Made by a program: the position numbers and the translations under genes. The notes beneath the pieces were generated by a model. It worked only from the letters and a program-made list of their open reading frames with translations. It was not told where the DNA came from and did not search any database. From CAYWMY01 sp046352935 (GTDB lineage Bacteria; Pseudomonadota; Gammaproteobacteria; Steroidobacterales; Steroidobacteraceae), in assembly GCA_046352935.1 (NCBI GenBank), contig JAXMGR010000022.1, positions 1-64,000 of the forward strand: 64,000 nucleotides of DNA, read 5' to 3'. Below, one piece after another: positions 50,884 to 60,537 of this stretch (the stretch's first letter is position 1; the number at the start of each line of letters is the position of its first letter).

Positions 50884-53376
50884 TCAGAACAGGGATTCGT
50901 CATCGCGCTGGCCGGTGTCATCGCCTTCTGCGCTCGTCCCGCCGGCACCACCCGGCAACCGGTCGCTCAGAAAATACTCGAATACGGCGTCGGGATCGTC
51001 TGCTGCCGCCAGTCGGCCCGAGCCCGGCTGGATCCTCGCGGTCACCACGCCTTCCGGCATGGGGAGTCGGTGCTCGGCATGTCCTGACAGCGCTTCCCTC
51101 ATGAACTGGATCCACATGGGCAGGGCCGTACGGCTGCCCTCCTCGTTGTCACCGAGCGACCGCTCCTGGTCGAAGCCGACCCAGACCGTCGCGACGATGT
51201 CGGTATTGAAGCCCGAGAACCAGGCGTCGCGACGATCGTTGGTGGTCCCCGTCTTGCCAGCGAGATCGTCGCGCTTGAGAGCCAGAGCCCGACGTGCCGT
51301 GCCGCGGCGGATCACGTCACGCATCATGTCGGTCATGATGAAGGCGTTGGCGGGCGAGATCACCGCCGGCGCCCGATGACCCGGGTCGACCAAGGGCATG
51401 CTTCCGGCGACTTCCTCCATTCCCAGTACGGACTTGTCTCCCGCTCCCGCCGCGATCAGCGAGGGAGACTGGGCGGTACCGCTCAGTTCGCCGGCGCGGC
51501 CCGCCGCGGTCTGCGCGCCAGTGCATTCCCGGCAGACGAGCTTCGCCTCGGCACGCATGACGACTTCGCCCCGGGCGTTTTCGACACGATCGATCAGATA
51601 CGGCTCGACCCGATAGCCGCCATTTGCGAATACGGCGTAACCGGTTGCGACCTCCAGCGGCGAGAGCTGCGCAGTGCCGAGTGCTGCGGTCAGGTCGCGC
51701 GGAAGGTGTTTCGGCGGGAAGCCGAATCGCTGGACGTAGTCGAGCGTGTAAGCCACGCCCAGACTGCGCATCACGCGGATGGATACGAGGTTGCGTGACC
51801 GGACGAGCGCCTCTCTGAGGCGTGTCGGGCCATAAAAGCGCCCCTCGTTGTTTTCCGGTCGCCAGTCCCCGGCCTCGCCGGAGTCAAAGACGACCGGAGC
51901 GTCGAGAATGATCGACGCGGGGGTGAAGCCACGTTCGAGCGCTGCGGAGTAGATGAATGGTTTGAACGCGGATCCCGGCTGACGCCGAGCCTGGGTGACG
52001 CGGTTGAAACTGGCTGCGTAATAATCAAAGCCCCCGGACAGAGCGAGGATCGCACCGTCATTCGGGTCGAGCGCCACGATTGCGCCCTGAGCCGCCGGTA
52101 GCTGGGCCAGCAGCGCGGTGCCGGGACCGGTGGGCAGTATGCGGACGACGTCGCCGCGTGAGACGACGTCGGCGGGCTTCTTCGGCGACGGGCCGGTTGT
52201 TCCCGTCGCATCGGATCGACGGGCCCACTTCATCGCGTCCCAGGCGACCGAGAAACTGCCATGGCTGCGCGTGACCACCCTCGCGGACTGCGCGTCAACG
52301 CGTATCACGACCCCTGGCAGCAGACCGCCGACCACGGGGAACCGGGACAGCGCCTCCTCAACGGTGGCGGCTTCGGCGTCTGCGAGCGCCGGTGCCCTCG
52401 TCACCGGGCCGCGATAGCCGTGCCGTCGGTCGTACTCCAGGACCGCGCTGCGCAAAGCAACGTCGGCGGCCCGTTGCATCTGAGACTCGACCGTGGTGAC
52501 TACGCGGATGCCGTCGGAGTAGAGCTTCTGGCCATAGTCCTTCGCCAGCGCCAGGCGAACCAGTTCGGCGACGTACGGTGCGTCGACCTCGACGTGCGGG
52601 CCGAACAGCTCGCTGGAGACCGGCTCGCGCAGCGCGCGCTGGTAGGTCGCGTCGTCGATGTACTCCAGCTCCAGCATACGCCGCAGGACGTATGCGCGAC
52701 GCTGCGCGGCAGCGCTCGGGCTGGAAACCGGGTTGAAACGGGACGGTGCTTGAAGAATTCCTGCGAGCAGAGCGGCCTCCGGTACGGTCAGGTCGCCGAT
52801 GCGCTTCCCGAAGTAGGTCTCGGCCGCCGCCGCGAAACCGTAAGCACGCTGTCCCAGGAACTGGGTATTGATGAACAACGTCAGGATCTCTTCCTTGCTG
52901 AGCTGCGTTTCCAGCTGCAGCGACAGGAAGATTTCCCTCAGTTTTCTTCGTAACTTGCGTTCACGTGTGATCAGCGTCGTCCTGACGAGCTGCTGGGTCA
53001 GGGTGCTTCCACCCTGGCTCGCGTCCAGCGTGGTCGCGTACACCATCAGTGCCCGGAGCATGCCTTGCCAGTCGATGCCCGGGTGATCGAAGAAGCGGTC
53101 ATCCTCGGCGGCCAGCACTGCGTGGACGACAACGGGAGGGATCTCGTCGAACCGGACCGGTACCCGTCGCTGTTCCCCGATCTGGCCGAGCAAGTGGCCG
53201 TCGCGGCTGTATACACGCAGTGGCACCTGCAGCTGCAGGTTCTTCAGGGAATCGACCTCGGGCAGGGTCGGCTTCAGGAAATAGTAGACGGAGAGCGCCG
53301 CCAGACAGAACGCGCCAACGGCAGCGACAGCGATGTTGCAGGCCCAGAAGAGGCGCTGGCGGGTTCGTCGATTCAC
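50884..53376 (-). CDS. mrcA: Penicillin-binding protein 1A (bifunctional transglycosylase/transpeptidase)
   Basis: About 830 residues: one N-terminal membrane helix, a GT51 glycosyltransferase domain with AAEDDRFFDHPGIDW and GGSTLTQQLVR, an OB-like insert, and a transpeptidase domain with the serine in RQPGSAFKPFIYSAAL and a KTGTTNDRRDAWF box. It polymerises and cross-links peptidoglycan at the inner membrane. I chose the GTG at 53376, giving the normal family length; the frame is open to 53697 and another GTG lies at 53454. It is divergent from pilM, a typical gammaproteobacterial neighbourhood. Confidence 0.93.
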   Translation of the reverse strand: MNRRTRQRLFWACNIAVAAVGAFCLAALSVYYFLKPTLPEVDSLKNLQLQVPLRVYSRDGHLLGQIGEQRRVPVRFDEIPPVVVHAVLAAEDDRFFDHPGIDWQGMLRALMVYATTLDASQGGSTLTQQLVRTTLITRERKLRRKLREIFLSLQLETQLSKEEILTLFINTQFLGQRAYGFAAAAETYFGKRIGDLTVPEAALLAGILQAPSRFNPVSSPSAAAQRRAYVLRRMLELEYIDDATYQRALREPVSSELFGPHVEVDAPYVAELVRLALAKDYGQKLYSDGIRVVTTVESQMQRAADVALRSAVLEYDRRHGYRGPVTRAPALADAEAATVEEALSRFPVVGGLLPGVVIRVDAQSARVVTRSHGSFSVAWDAMKWARRSDATGTTGPSPKKPADVVSRGDVVRILPTGPGTALLAQLPAAQGAIVALDPNDGAILALSGGFDYYAASFNRVTQARRQPGSAFKPFIYSAALERGFTPASIILDAPVVFDSGEAGDWRPENNEGRFYGPTRLREALVRSRNLVSIRVMRSLGVAYTLDYVQRFGFPPKHLPRDLTAALGTAQLSPLEVATGYAVFANGGYRVEPYLIDRVENARGEVVMRAEAKLVCRECTGAQTAAGRAGELSGTAQSPSLIAAGAGDKSVLGMEEVAGSMPLVDPGHRAPAVISPANAFIMTDMMRDVIRRGTARRALALKRDDLAGKTGTTNDRRDAWFSGFNTDIVATVWVGFDQERSLGDNEEGSRTALPMWIQFMREALSGHAEHRLPMPEGVVTARIQPGSGRLAAADDPDAVFEYFLSDRLPGGAGGTSAEGDDTGQRDDESLF

Positions 53377-53692
53377 TGGTCCAGGGGATTCTAAGGTTGC
53401 CGGGCCTCCCAGCGATTGCGCATAGTAGCTGCGACCGGCGGCGAGCGCATTCACCGGGGTGTCGCCAGCCGACCGGCTGCTACGGGCGGAGCGTGCGACA
53501 ACGTTCCAGTCCGTGACGGCGTCGGCAGTGCTGCATGGCTGCCCGATGCAGCATGCGTGGCGACGAATCTGATGGTGAGGCGTCGGGGAGACGGGGGTAC
53601 GCGGGTTCGGTGCGCTGCGCGAGACAGGGGTGTGCCGCCAGAAGGCCCACCGGCTGGTTCCTGAATCTCTGCAAGGACCATCGGAAGGCAGA

Positions 53693-53721
53693 TTCAATTT
53701 AACACCTGCTTCCTATATAGT
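53693..53721 (+). promoter_or_regulatory. Candidate promoter of the pil operon
   Basis: TTCAAT (53693-53698) and TATAGT (53716-53721) are separated by 17 bases in an A+T-rich patch between mrcA and pilM. The -10 box is good and the -35 poor. A transcript would have a leader of about 65 bases. Confidence 0.4.
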
Positions 53722-53792
53722 TTGCTGGCAAAAGTTGATCCGGATCAGCGTGTAGGCGACGCAAGTTCCTGTTCTGAGAAGGAAATTATTCT

Positions 53793-54887
53793 GTGTTGAA
53801 CCTGCCGAAGATCTCGCTGGGATCACGCAATCGGTTGCTCATCGGCCTTGACATCACGACGTCGTCGATCAAGCTCATCGAGCTCAGCAAGAGCGGTGAT
53901 CAGTACCGCGTCGAGTCGTACGCGGCGGAGCCCACTCCCCACGGGTCCGTGAACGAGAAAGCCATCGTCGATGCAAACATGGTTGGCGACGCCATCCGTC
54001 GTGCGACCCGTCGCGCCGGTGTTCGAGGCAAGGATTGCGCGGTGGCGATCAGCGGTGATGCCGCGATCACCAAGGTCATTCAGATGCCGCGTTCCCTGAG
54101 CGACTCCGACCTCGAGCAGCAGGTCGAGATGCAGGCGGACCAGTACATCCCGTTTCCGATGGAGGAGGTCAGCTACGACTTCGAGGTGATCGGTGCCTCA
54201 GAGAAGGACCCGGACATGCTCGATGTCCTGCTGGTTGCAACGCGCTCCGAGAACGTCGAGCAGCGCCTGGCAGCGGTCGTCGCGGCCGGCCTCGAGGCCC
54301 GGGTCGTCGACGTCGAGGCGTTTGCGCTCGAGAACGCCTGCCGTCTGATGACCCACCAGATGCCGGAAGGCGGGATCAATCGTCACATCGCCGTGGTCGA
54401 TTTCGGCGCGAGCACGACGACTTTCAGCGTTCTCAGGGACCTCAAGGTTGCCTATACCCGCGACTTCAATTTCGGCGGGCAGCAACTGACCGAGGAAATC
54501 ATGCGGACTTACGGGCTGTCCATGGAAGAGGCCGGCCGTGCGAAGAAGGAGGGCGGTTTGCCCTCCAACTACCAGCCCGAAGTGCTGGATCCGTTCATCG
54601 ACGACATGACACAGCAGGTCAGTCGCTCGCTCCAGTTCTACCTCGCTCTCGGCAGTGGCCGGGAACAGCCCGAGAAGATCCTCGTGTGCGGGGGCTGCGC
54701 GAACATCCCGGGTGTCGCCGAGATGATCGCGAGCCGCGTGGGCATACCGGCCGAGCGGGGTGATCCGCTCGGACAGATGAAGATCTCCTCGCGTGCCCGT
54801 GCCCTCGGAGTCCACCGGGATGCGACTGCGCTGTTGACCGCCTGTGGCCTGGCACTTCGGAGCTTTGACGAACATGCCAAGTATTAA
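53793..54887 (+). CDS. pilM: Type IV pilus assembly protein PilM
   Basis: A 364-residue actin-like ATPase of the type IV pilus alignment complex. IGLDITTSSIKLIELSK is the FtsA/PilM phosphate-1 motif, VAVVDFGASTTTFSVL the phosphate-2 motif and ILVCGGCANIPGV the adenosine loop. It binds the PilN N-terminal tail in the cytoplasm. The start is a GTG at 53793 with AAGGA about nine bases upstream (a TTG follows at once). It is the first gene of pilMNOPQ and overlaps pilN by 14 bases. Confidence 0.94.
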   Translation: MLNLPKISLGSRNRLLIGLDITTSSIKLIELSKSGDQYRVESYAAEPTPHGSVNEKAIVDANMVGDAIRRATRRAGVRGKDCAVAISGDAAITKVIQMPRSLSDSDLEQQVEMQADQYIPFPMEEVSYDFEVIGASEKDPDMLDVLLVATRSENVEQRLAAVVAAGLEARVVDVEAFALENACRLMTHQMPEGGINRHIAVVDFGASTTTFSVLRDLKVAYTRDFNFGGQQLTEEIMRTYGLSMEEAGRAKKEGGLPSNYQPEVLDPFIDDMTQQVSRSLQFYLALGSGREQPEKILVCGGCANIPGVAEMIASRVGIPAERGDPLGQMKISSRARALGVHRDATALLTACGLALRSFDEHAKY

Positions 54888-55485
54888 CCTGCTGCCCTGG
54901 CGTCAGGAGCTACGCAAGCGCAGGCAACGGGAGTTCGCGATCGGCGCTGTCGCGGCGCTCGCCCTCGCGCTGATCATCGCGCTGCTGGGGCGTTTCACCG
55001 TGGATTCGATGATCAGCGCCCAGCAGCGCAAGAACGATCTGCTGGGTACCGAGATCAAGGCGCTCGACCGGCAGATCGAAGAGATCCAGACGCTCGAGGA
55101 ACAGAAGCGGCAGATGCTCGCGCGCATGGAGATCATCGAGCGACTGCAGCGCAGCCGCCCCGAGGTGGTCCACCTGTTCGATCAGATCGCGCGGTGCCTG
55201 CCGGAAGGCGTCTACCTGAATTCGGTGAAGCAGGCGGGACGCAAGCTGGAAATCACGGGCGTGGCCCAGTCGAGCACGCGCGTGTCCTCGCTGATGAGGA
55301 ACATAGACGCCTCGGACACGCTGTCGACGCCGGAGCTCAAGATCATTCAGACTCGTCGGGACAACGCTCCGGGGGCGGAGTTCACGCTTCTCGCACAGCT
55401 TCGTACCCGCGAGTCCGGGGACGCCCCGGCAGACGCTGCCACGTCCAAGTCGGCGTCTCGATCGACGGGGGAGGCCAGCCGATGA
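54874..55485 (+). CDS. pilN: Type IV pilus assembly protein PilN
   Basis: A 203-residue bitopic inner-membrane protein. The N-terminal INLLPWR is the PilM-binding motif. A membrane helix (about 20-42) is followed by a coiled coil and a periplasmic ferredoxin-like domain. The start at 54874 overlaps pilM by 14 bases, and the stop overlaps pilO (ATGA). Its C-terminal tail is rich in Ala, Thr and Ser. Confidence 0.93.
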   Translation: MPSINLLPWRQELRKRRQREFAIGAVAALALALIIALLGRFTVDSMISAQQRKNDLLGTEIKALDRQIEEIQTLEEQKRQMLARMEIIERLQRSRPEVVHLFDQIARCLPEGVYLNSVKQAGRKLEITGVAQSSTRVSSLMRNIDASDTLSTPELKIIQTRRDNAPGAEFTLLAQLRTRESGDAPADAATSKSASRSTGEASR

Positions 55486-56147
55486 ACTGGTTGGAACAAC
55501 TTCGCCGGCTGGATCCGCGTGACGTGGGCCGGTGGCCGCTGGCTTTCCGGATCGCCGCGATAGGCCTGGTGTTCGTCGTTGCCGCCTGCGCGCTGGTCTA
55601 CCTCTTCGTCTGGACGGGTAACGTGCCGGCGCTGGACAAGGCGAAGGCCGAGCAGAAGACACTCTGGTCCGAGTTCGAGGAGAAGCAGGCCAAGGCCGCC
55701 AACCTGGAGGCCTACAAGCAGCAGCTTGCCGAGATCGAACGGTCCTTCGGTGCCATGCTGCGTCAGCTGCCCGGACGTACCGAGGTACCGAATCTGCTCG
55801 TGGACATCTCGCAGACCGGTCTGGGTGCTGGATTGCGTGAACGGCTGTTCCAGCCGGGTTCCGAGTCCCGCAAGGACTTCTACGCCGAGCTGCCGATCAA
55901 GATACGACTGACAGGTGGTTACCACGAGTTCGGTGAGTTCGTCAGCGGCATTGCCGCGCTGCCGCGTATCGTGACGCTGCACGACATCCAGATCACGCGA
56001 CCGCCTGGCCGCGGCACCGCGGCGGCCGAAGGTCTGCAGCTCGACGTCACCGCAAAGACTTATCGCTATCTGGAGGAATCGGAACTCCAGGAGCAGCGCG
56101 AGGCTGACACCAAGGCCAAGTCCCGCAAGGGCAGAAAGCGACGATAG
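55482..56147 (+). CDS. pilO: Type IV pilus assembly protein PilO
   Basis: A 221-residue bitopic protein that pairs with PilN in the inner-membrane alignment complex. It has one membrane helix (about 22-45), a coiled coil (KQAKAANLEAYKQQLAEIE) and a periplasmic domain containing LPGRTEVPNLLVDISQTGL, a strongly conserved PilO sequence. The tail is highly charged. Start and stop fit a coupled order with pilN upstream and pilP 12 bases downstream. Confidence 0.93.
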   Translation: MNWLEQLRRLDPRDVGRWPLAFRIAAIGLVFVVAACALVYLFVWTGNVPALDKAKAEQKTLWSEFEEKQAKAANLEAYKQQLAEIERSFGAMLRQLPGRTEVPNLLVDISQTGLGAGLRERLFQPGSESRKDFYAELPIKIRLTGGYHEFGEFVSGIAALPRIVTLHDIQITRPPGRGTAAAEGLQLDVTAKTYRYLEESELQEQREADTKAKSRKGRKRR

Positions 56148-56159
56148 GGCGGTACCGGC

Positions 56160-56678
56160 ATGTTCAAGTCAGGGAGAAACTGGGCGGTATTGGCCTGTGC
56201 GCTGGCGAGCGCAGTTGCACTGTCCGGCTGTTCGGACGGGCTCGGCGAGTTGCGGGCCGAGATCAAGGCCGCGAAGGAAAAGCCGGGCCGGCGCATCAAG
56301 CCGTTGCCGGACGTCAAGCCATACGAGACGTTCGTCTATGCCGCGGGTGATCTGCGGTCACCCTTCCTCGTGAGCCTGGAATCCAGCGACGGTCCGGCGG
56401 GGCCGCGACCGAATGACAAGCGTCCCCGCGAGTTTCTCGAGCAGTTTTCGCTGGATACACTGAAGATGGTCGGTACGTTGCGCATGCGCACCGCGACCTA
56501 CGGTCTGGTTCAGACGCGGGACGGTCTCATTCACCGCGTGCTGCCGGGCAACTATCTCGGCCAGAACGACGGCCGTGTCATCTCGGTCACCGACTCGCGC
56601 ATTTCCCTGATCGAGATCGTTCCTGACGGCCTTGGCGGTTACATCGAGCGGCCGGCTGCCGTTGCACTCGCCGACTGA
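56160..56678 (+). CDS. pilP: Type IV pilus lipoprotein PilP
   Basis: A 172-residue lipoprotein with lipobox LSGC near residue 25, a disordered linker (KPGRRIKPLPDVKPYETFVY) and a small beta-domain (VGTLRMRTATYGLVQTRDGLIHRV) that binds the PilQ N-domains. It links the PilNO platform to the secretin. It sits between pilO and pilQ. Confidence 0.94.
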   Translation: MFKSGRNWAVLACALASAVALSGCSDGLGELRAEIKAAKEKPGRRIKPLPDVKPYETFVYAAGDLRSPFLVSLESSDGPAGPRPNDKRPREFLEQFSLDTLKMVGTLRMRTATYGLVQTRDGLIHRVLPGNYLGQNDGRVISVTDSRISLIEIVPDGLGGYIERPAAVALAD

Positions 56679-56696
56679 CTCCTGGGAGTACGACTG

Positions 56697-58832
56697 ATGC
56701 TTTTCAATGACCGGGCAACACAGATGGTCGCCAGTTGTGCAAGAGCCGTCGCATGCGGCCTCGCGGGCGTCGTTGCTTCCGTCGTGCTGGTTGCTCCGAC
56801 CCAGGCCGGAGGTGCGCAGCTGACGGCGATCGAGGTTTCGCCGAAGGACGGGCAGGGCCTCGAGGTGCGCCTCAAGACGACGGGTCCGGCGCCGCAGCCG
56901 CAGACCTTCACCGTCGACCGGCCGGCGCGGCTCGCGGTCGATCTGCCCGACGTCGCTCTTGCGCTGGCTTCGCGCCGCGTCGATGTCGGCAGTGGTGGCG
57001 TCGACAACATAGTGGCCGCAGAAGCGGGCGGGCGGACCCGCATTGTCTTCAACCTGGATGCGCTGGTTCCGTACACGGCGCGCGTCGAGGGCGACAGCGT
57101 CATCGTGTCGCTGGGCATGCAGGCGCGCAGTGCCACTCCCGCCGCTGCCGAGGTTGCCGGTTCGCGGCGCGTGTCGGGGATCGATTTCCGGCGTGCGCCG
57201 GACGGCGCGGGTCGCGTGATCGTGCAGCTCTCGGATCCGAAGACGCCTGCGAACCTGCGCCAGGAAGGCAACCAGATCATCGTGGACTTCACTGGCGCGC
57301 AGCTGGACGAGAACGCGATGCGCCGCTACGACGTCGTCGATTTCGCGACGCCCGTGTCGCGCATCGATGCCACGCGCGTCGGATCCACGGCCCGGCTCGT
57401 GGTCACGGCCTCGGGTGCGTTCGAGCAGATGGCGTACCAGTCGGAGAATCAGTACGTCATCGAGGTCAAGGAAAAGTCCAAGCTGCAGCTGGCGGAAGAA
57501 AAAAAGGAGTACTCCGGCGAGCGTCTGACCCTGAACTTCCAGGACATCGATGTCCGCGCCGTGCTGCAGCTGCTGGCGGATACCAGTGGACAGAACATCG
57601 TCGTGAGCGACACGGTCCGGGGCAGTCTGACGCTGCGCCTGCAGAATGTTCCCTGGGATCAGGCCCTCGACATCGTGTTGAAGACCAAGGGTCTGGACAT
57701 GCGCAAGGATGGCAATGTCATCCTCGTCGGTCCGGCAGCCGAGATCGCGGCACGTGAGAAGGCCGAGCTGGCCGCCCGCAAGGATATCCAGGAGCTCGCG
57801 CCACTCCGCACGGAGTATCTCCAGGTCAATTACGCCAAGGGCGCGGACCTGGCCAAGCTGCTGAAGGCGGGCGGCAGCGGGTCCCTGCTCTCGGATCGCG
57901 GTAACGTCACGGTCGACGAACGCACGAATACGCTGCTGATCCAGGATACCGCTGACCGGCTGACGGATATCCGCAAGCTGATCGCCACTCTCGACATCCC
58001 TGTCCGCCAGGTCCTGATCGAGTCGCGCATCGTCATCGTCAACGACGACTTCTCGCGGGACATCGGCGTACGGTGGGGAGTCACGCGTGCCGATGCCGGT
58101 GACAACAGCCTGGTCGCGATCAGCGGCAGCAACAACGCGACCGATACAATGGTCGGGTCCGCCCTCGACAATCTGGCGAGCACGGGCCAGCCGTTCCCGG
58201 TCCAGATTCCAACGGGCCCGACCGGTCTGCTGAACCGATACAACGTCAACCTGCCGATCGCGAATCCTTCCGGCCGTATCGCCATGTCGCTGCTGGACTA
58301 TGACGGCTGGCTCATCGACCTCGAACTGTCGGCTGCGCAGGCCGAAGGCCGCGGCGAGATCGTGTCTGCGCCCCGCATCATCACTGCGAACCAGCGCGAG
58401 GCGATCATCGAGCAGGGCGTCGAGATTCCTTACCAGGAATCTGCATCCAGCGGTGCGACGACCACGCAGTTCAAGAAGGCGGTGCTGTCGCTCAAGGTCA
58501 CGCCGCAGATCACGCCGGACAACAAGGTCATCCTGGACCTCGTCGTGAGCAAGGACAGCGTCGGTCAGCTGGTGGCGAGTGCAACCGGCGGATTCGTGCC
58601 ATCGATCGACACGCGCGAGATCCAGACACAGGTGCTCGTGAACGACGGACAGACAGTTGTTCTCGGCGGCATCATGGAAACCGAGACTCGTGACTCCGAG
58701 AAGAAGGTTCCGCTGCTCGGTAGCGTTCCAGGTCTCGGAAACCTCTTCAAGTCGCGCAGCAAGGTCAACAACCGGGACGAGCTGCTGATCTTCATCACAC
58801 CGAAGATCCTCCGCGAGGGCAGCAGCCTTTGA
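56697..58832 (+). CDS. pilQ: Type IV pilus secretin PilQ
   Basis: A 711-residue outer-membrane secretin: signal peptide, two AMIN domains (about 38-130 and 160-250) that bind peptidoglycan, an STN/N0 domain (FQDIDVRAVLQLLADTSG), an N1 domain and the C-terminal secretin gate (RGEIVSAPRIITANQREA; PLLGSVPGLGNLFKS). It forms the pore for the pilus. A run of seven A occurs within codons for EEKKE near 57500. It ends 44 bases before a strong terminator that separates it from aroK. Confidence 0.95.
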   Translation: MLFNDRATQMVASCARAVACGLAGVVASVVLVAPTQAGGAQLTAIEVSPKDGQGLEVRLKTTGPAPQPQTFTVDRPARLAVDLPDVALALASRRVDVGSGGVDNIVAAEAGGRTRIVFNLDALVPYTARVEGDSVIVSLGMQARSATPAAAEVAGSRRVSGIDFRRAPDGAGRVIVQLSDPKTPANLRQEGNQIIVDFTGAQLDENAMRRYDVVDFATPVSRIDATRVGSTARLVVTASGAFEQMAYQSENQYVIEVKEKSKLQLAEEKKEYSGERLTLNFQDIDVRAVLQLLADTSGQNIVVSDTVRGSLTLRLQNVPWDQALDIVLKTKGLDMRKDGNVILVGPAAEIAAREKAELAARKDIQELAPLRTEYLQVNYAKGADLAKLLKAGGSGSLLSDRGNVTVDERTNTLLIQDTADRLTDIRKLIATLDIPVRQVLIESRIVIVNDDFSRDIGVRWGVTRADAGDNSLVAISGSNNATDTMVGSALDNLASTGQPFPVQIPTGPTGLLNRYNVNLPIANPSGRIAMSLLDYDGWLIDLELSAAQAEGRGEIVSAPRIITANQREAIIEQGVEIPYQESASSGATTTQFKKAVLSLKVTPQITPDNKVILDLVVSKDSVGQLVASATGGFVPSIDTREIQTQVLVNDGQTVVLGGIMETETRDSEKKVPLLGSVPGLGNLFKSRSKVNNRDELLIFITPKILREGSSL

Positions 58833-58876
58833 GTCCCGGTTTCGCTCCCGTCCGGGAGTGACGAGGAGCAGAATAT

Positions 58877-58905
58877 GCGGCCGCCGAGGGGCGGCCGCTT
58901 CTTTT
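58877..58905 (+). terminator. Intrinsic terminator between pilQ and aroK
   Basis: A perfect 9-bp stem, GCGGCCGCC (58877-58885) and GGCGGCCGC (58890-58898), with a GAGG loop, followed by TTCTTTTT (58898-58905). It should end most pil transcripts, yet aroK begins only 5-17 bases later, so it may be an attenuator with read-through. Confidence 0.82.
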
Positions 58906-58921
58906 TCCGGTGAGTCACGCC

Positions 58922-59449
58922 GTGGGCAAGAGAGTCTTCCTCGTCGGTCCGATGGGATCCGGCAAGACGGCAGTCGGCAGACAGCTCGCCCGCCTCACCG
59001 GCTTGCGCTTCGTGGACAGTGATGCCGAGATCGAGCGCCGCACCGGCGTGGACATTCCCTACATCTTCGAGCGGGAGGGTGAACCGGGATTCCGGGCGCG
59101 TGAGCGCGAGGTGATCGCCGATCTGACGATGATCGGTGGCATAGTGCTGGCGACCGGTGGCGGTGCGGTACTCGCCGAGGAGAACCGGCGGCTGCTGAAG
59201 GAAAGAGGTACCGTGGTATACCTTCAGACATCGGTGGACCAGCAGGTCAAAAGGACAGCCCACGGGCGTCAGCGGCCCCTGCTGCTGACCGCCGATCCGC
59301 GCCGCAGGCTCGAGGATCTCATGATCATCCGCGAGCCTCTCTACCGTGAGGTGGCCCACCTCGTCGTTTCGACCGACGGCCGTCGCGTAAAGGATGTCGC
59401 CGCGGAGATCGCGACCCGCGTCGAACCACAGGCTGATCCGGAGTCGTGA
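58922..59449 (+). CDS. aroK: Shikimate kinase
   Basis: A 175-residue kinase of the chorismate pathway. The P-loop is FLVGPMGSGKTAVG, followed by DSDAEIERRTG, the GEPGFRAREREV shikimate-binding segment and LATGGGAVL. I prefer the GTG at 58922, which follows GGTGAG by seven bases; an upstream GTG at 58910 lies directly after the terminator T-run and has no ribosome site. The stop overlaps the aroB start (TGATG). Confidence 0.92.
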   Translation: MGKRVFLVGPMGSGKTAVGRQLARLTGLRFVDSDAEIERRTGVDIPYIFEREGEPGFRAREREVIADLTMIGGIVLATGGGAVLAEENRRLLKERGTVVYLQTSVDQQVKRTAHGRQRPLLLTADPRRRLEDLMIIREPLYREVAHLVVSTDGRRVKDVAAEIATRVEPQADPES

Positions 59450-60537
59450 TGGATACGATGAGCGTCGGGCTCGGAACGCGCAGCTACCCGATATTGATCG
59501 GGGACCGGCTTCTCACGCGGCCCGGGACCTGGCTTGCTCACGTACCGCACCAGGACCTCTTCGTCGTCACGAACACGACGGTCGCGCCCCTGTGGCTGCC
59601 GCAGCTCACGCGTGCCCTGGCCGGAAGACGCATTGCGTCCATTGCGCTGCCCGACGGCGAGGTGCACAAGACCTTCGTGACACTCGGTACGGTATTCGAC
59701 GCACTGGTCGCCAGCCGGATGAACCGCGATTGCGCCATCGTTGCTCTGGGTGGCGGAGTGGTGGGCGACATCGCCGGATTCGCGGCCGCCTGCTATCAGC
59801 GCGGTGTGGACTTCGTCCAGGTTCCGACGACCCTGCTCGCGCAGGTCGATTCGTCGGTCGGTGGTAAAACGGCCGTCGATCATCCCGGCGGCAAGAACCT
59901 GATCGGTGCGTTCCACCAGCCCATCGCCGTCATTGCGGATACGGCCACCCTGTCGACGCTGCCGGACCGGGAATTGCGCGCCGGTCTCGCGGAGGTCATC
60001 AAGTACGGACTGACGTTCGACGTGGAGTTCCTGTCGTGGCTCGAATTGCACCTCGATGACCTGCTGGCGCGGGAGCCCGCCGCGCTCGCGCGTGCAATCC
60101 GCCGCTCGTGCGAGCACAAGGCCGCGGTCGTCGCCGCCGACGAACGCGAGCAAGGGCCGCGAGCGCTGTTGAACTTCGGCCACACCTTCGGCCACGCGAT
60201 CGAGACGGCGAGTTCGTATGGAACGTGGCTCCACGGTGAGGCCATCTCGGCTGGCATGCTGCTGGCCGCGGAGCTGTCTCATCGGCTCGGGATGATCGGA
60301 TCCGCCGACGTCGATCGTGTGCGTTGCCTGCTGGTGCGTGCCGGCCTGCCAGTCGAGCCTCCACGCGTCGGCGCAACCCGCATGCGGGAGCTCATGGCCA
60401 TGGACAAGAAGGTGAAGTCGGGCCGCATTCGTCTCGTGCTGCTGGAACGCCTGGGCCACGCTGTCGTCACGGGCGACTACTCCGACGCGATGCTCGACTC
60501 CCTGCTCCGCGAACGCACCGGGCCGGACCCCGCGTGA
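59449..60537 (+). CDS. aroB: 3-dehydroquinate synthase
   Basis: A 362-residue NAD- and metal-dependent enzyme, step two of the shikimate pathway. PDGEVHKTF, ALGGGVVGDIAGFAAACYQRG, PTTLLAQVDSSVGGKTAVDH and FGHTFGHAIE (metal ligands) are conserved. The ATG at 59449 overlaps the aroK stop; a GTG at 59446 is also in frame. The stop overlaps dgt by four bases (GTGA). Confidence 0.95.
   Translation: MDTMSVGLGTRSYPILIGDRLLTRPGTWLAHVPHQDLFVVTNTTVAPLWLPQLTRALAGRRIASIALPDGEVHKTFVTLGTVFDALVASRMNRDCAIVALGGGVVGDIAGFAAACYQRGVDFVQVPTTLLAQVDSSVGGKTAVDHPGGKNLIGAFHQPIAVIADTATLSTLPDRELRAGLAEVIKYGLTFDVEFLSWLELHLDDLLAREPAALARAIRRSCEHKAAVVAADEREQGPRALLNFGHTFGHAIETASSYGTWLHGEAISAGMLLAAELSHRLGMIGSADVDRVRCLLVRAGLPVEPPRVGATRMRELMAMDKKVKSGRIRLVLLERLGHAVVTGDYSDAMLDSLLRERTGPDPA

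Noticed and set aside
53725..53742. TGGCAAAAGTTGAT upstream of pilM as a sigma-54 promoter
   Set aside because: The GG and GC dinucleotides do not have the required 10-base spacing.
57490..57510. The poly-A run in pilQ as a programmed frameshift site
   Set aside because: The reading frame is intact through the run and both sides belong to one normal-length secretin; no alternative product is suggested.
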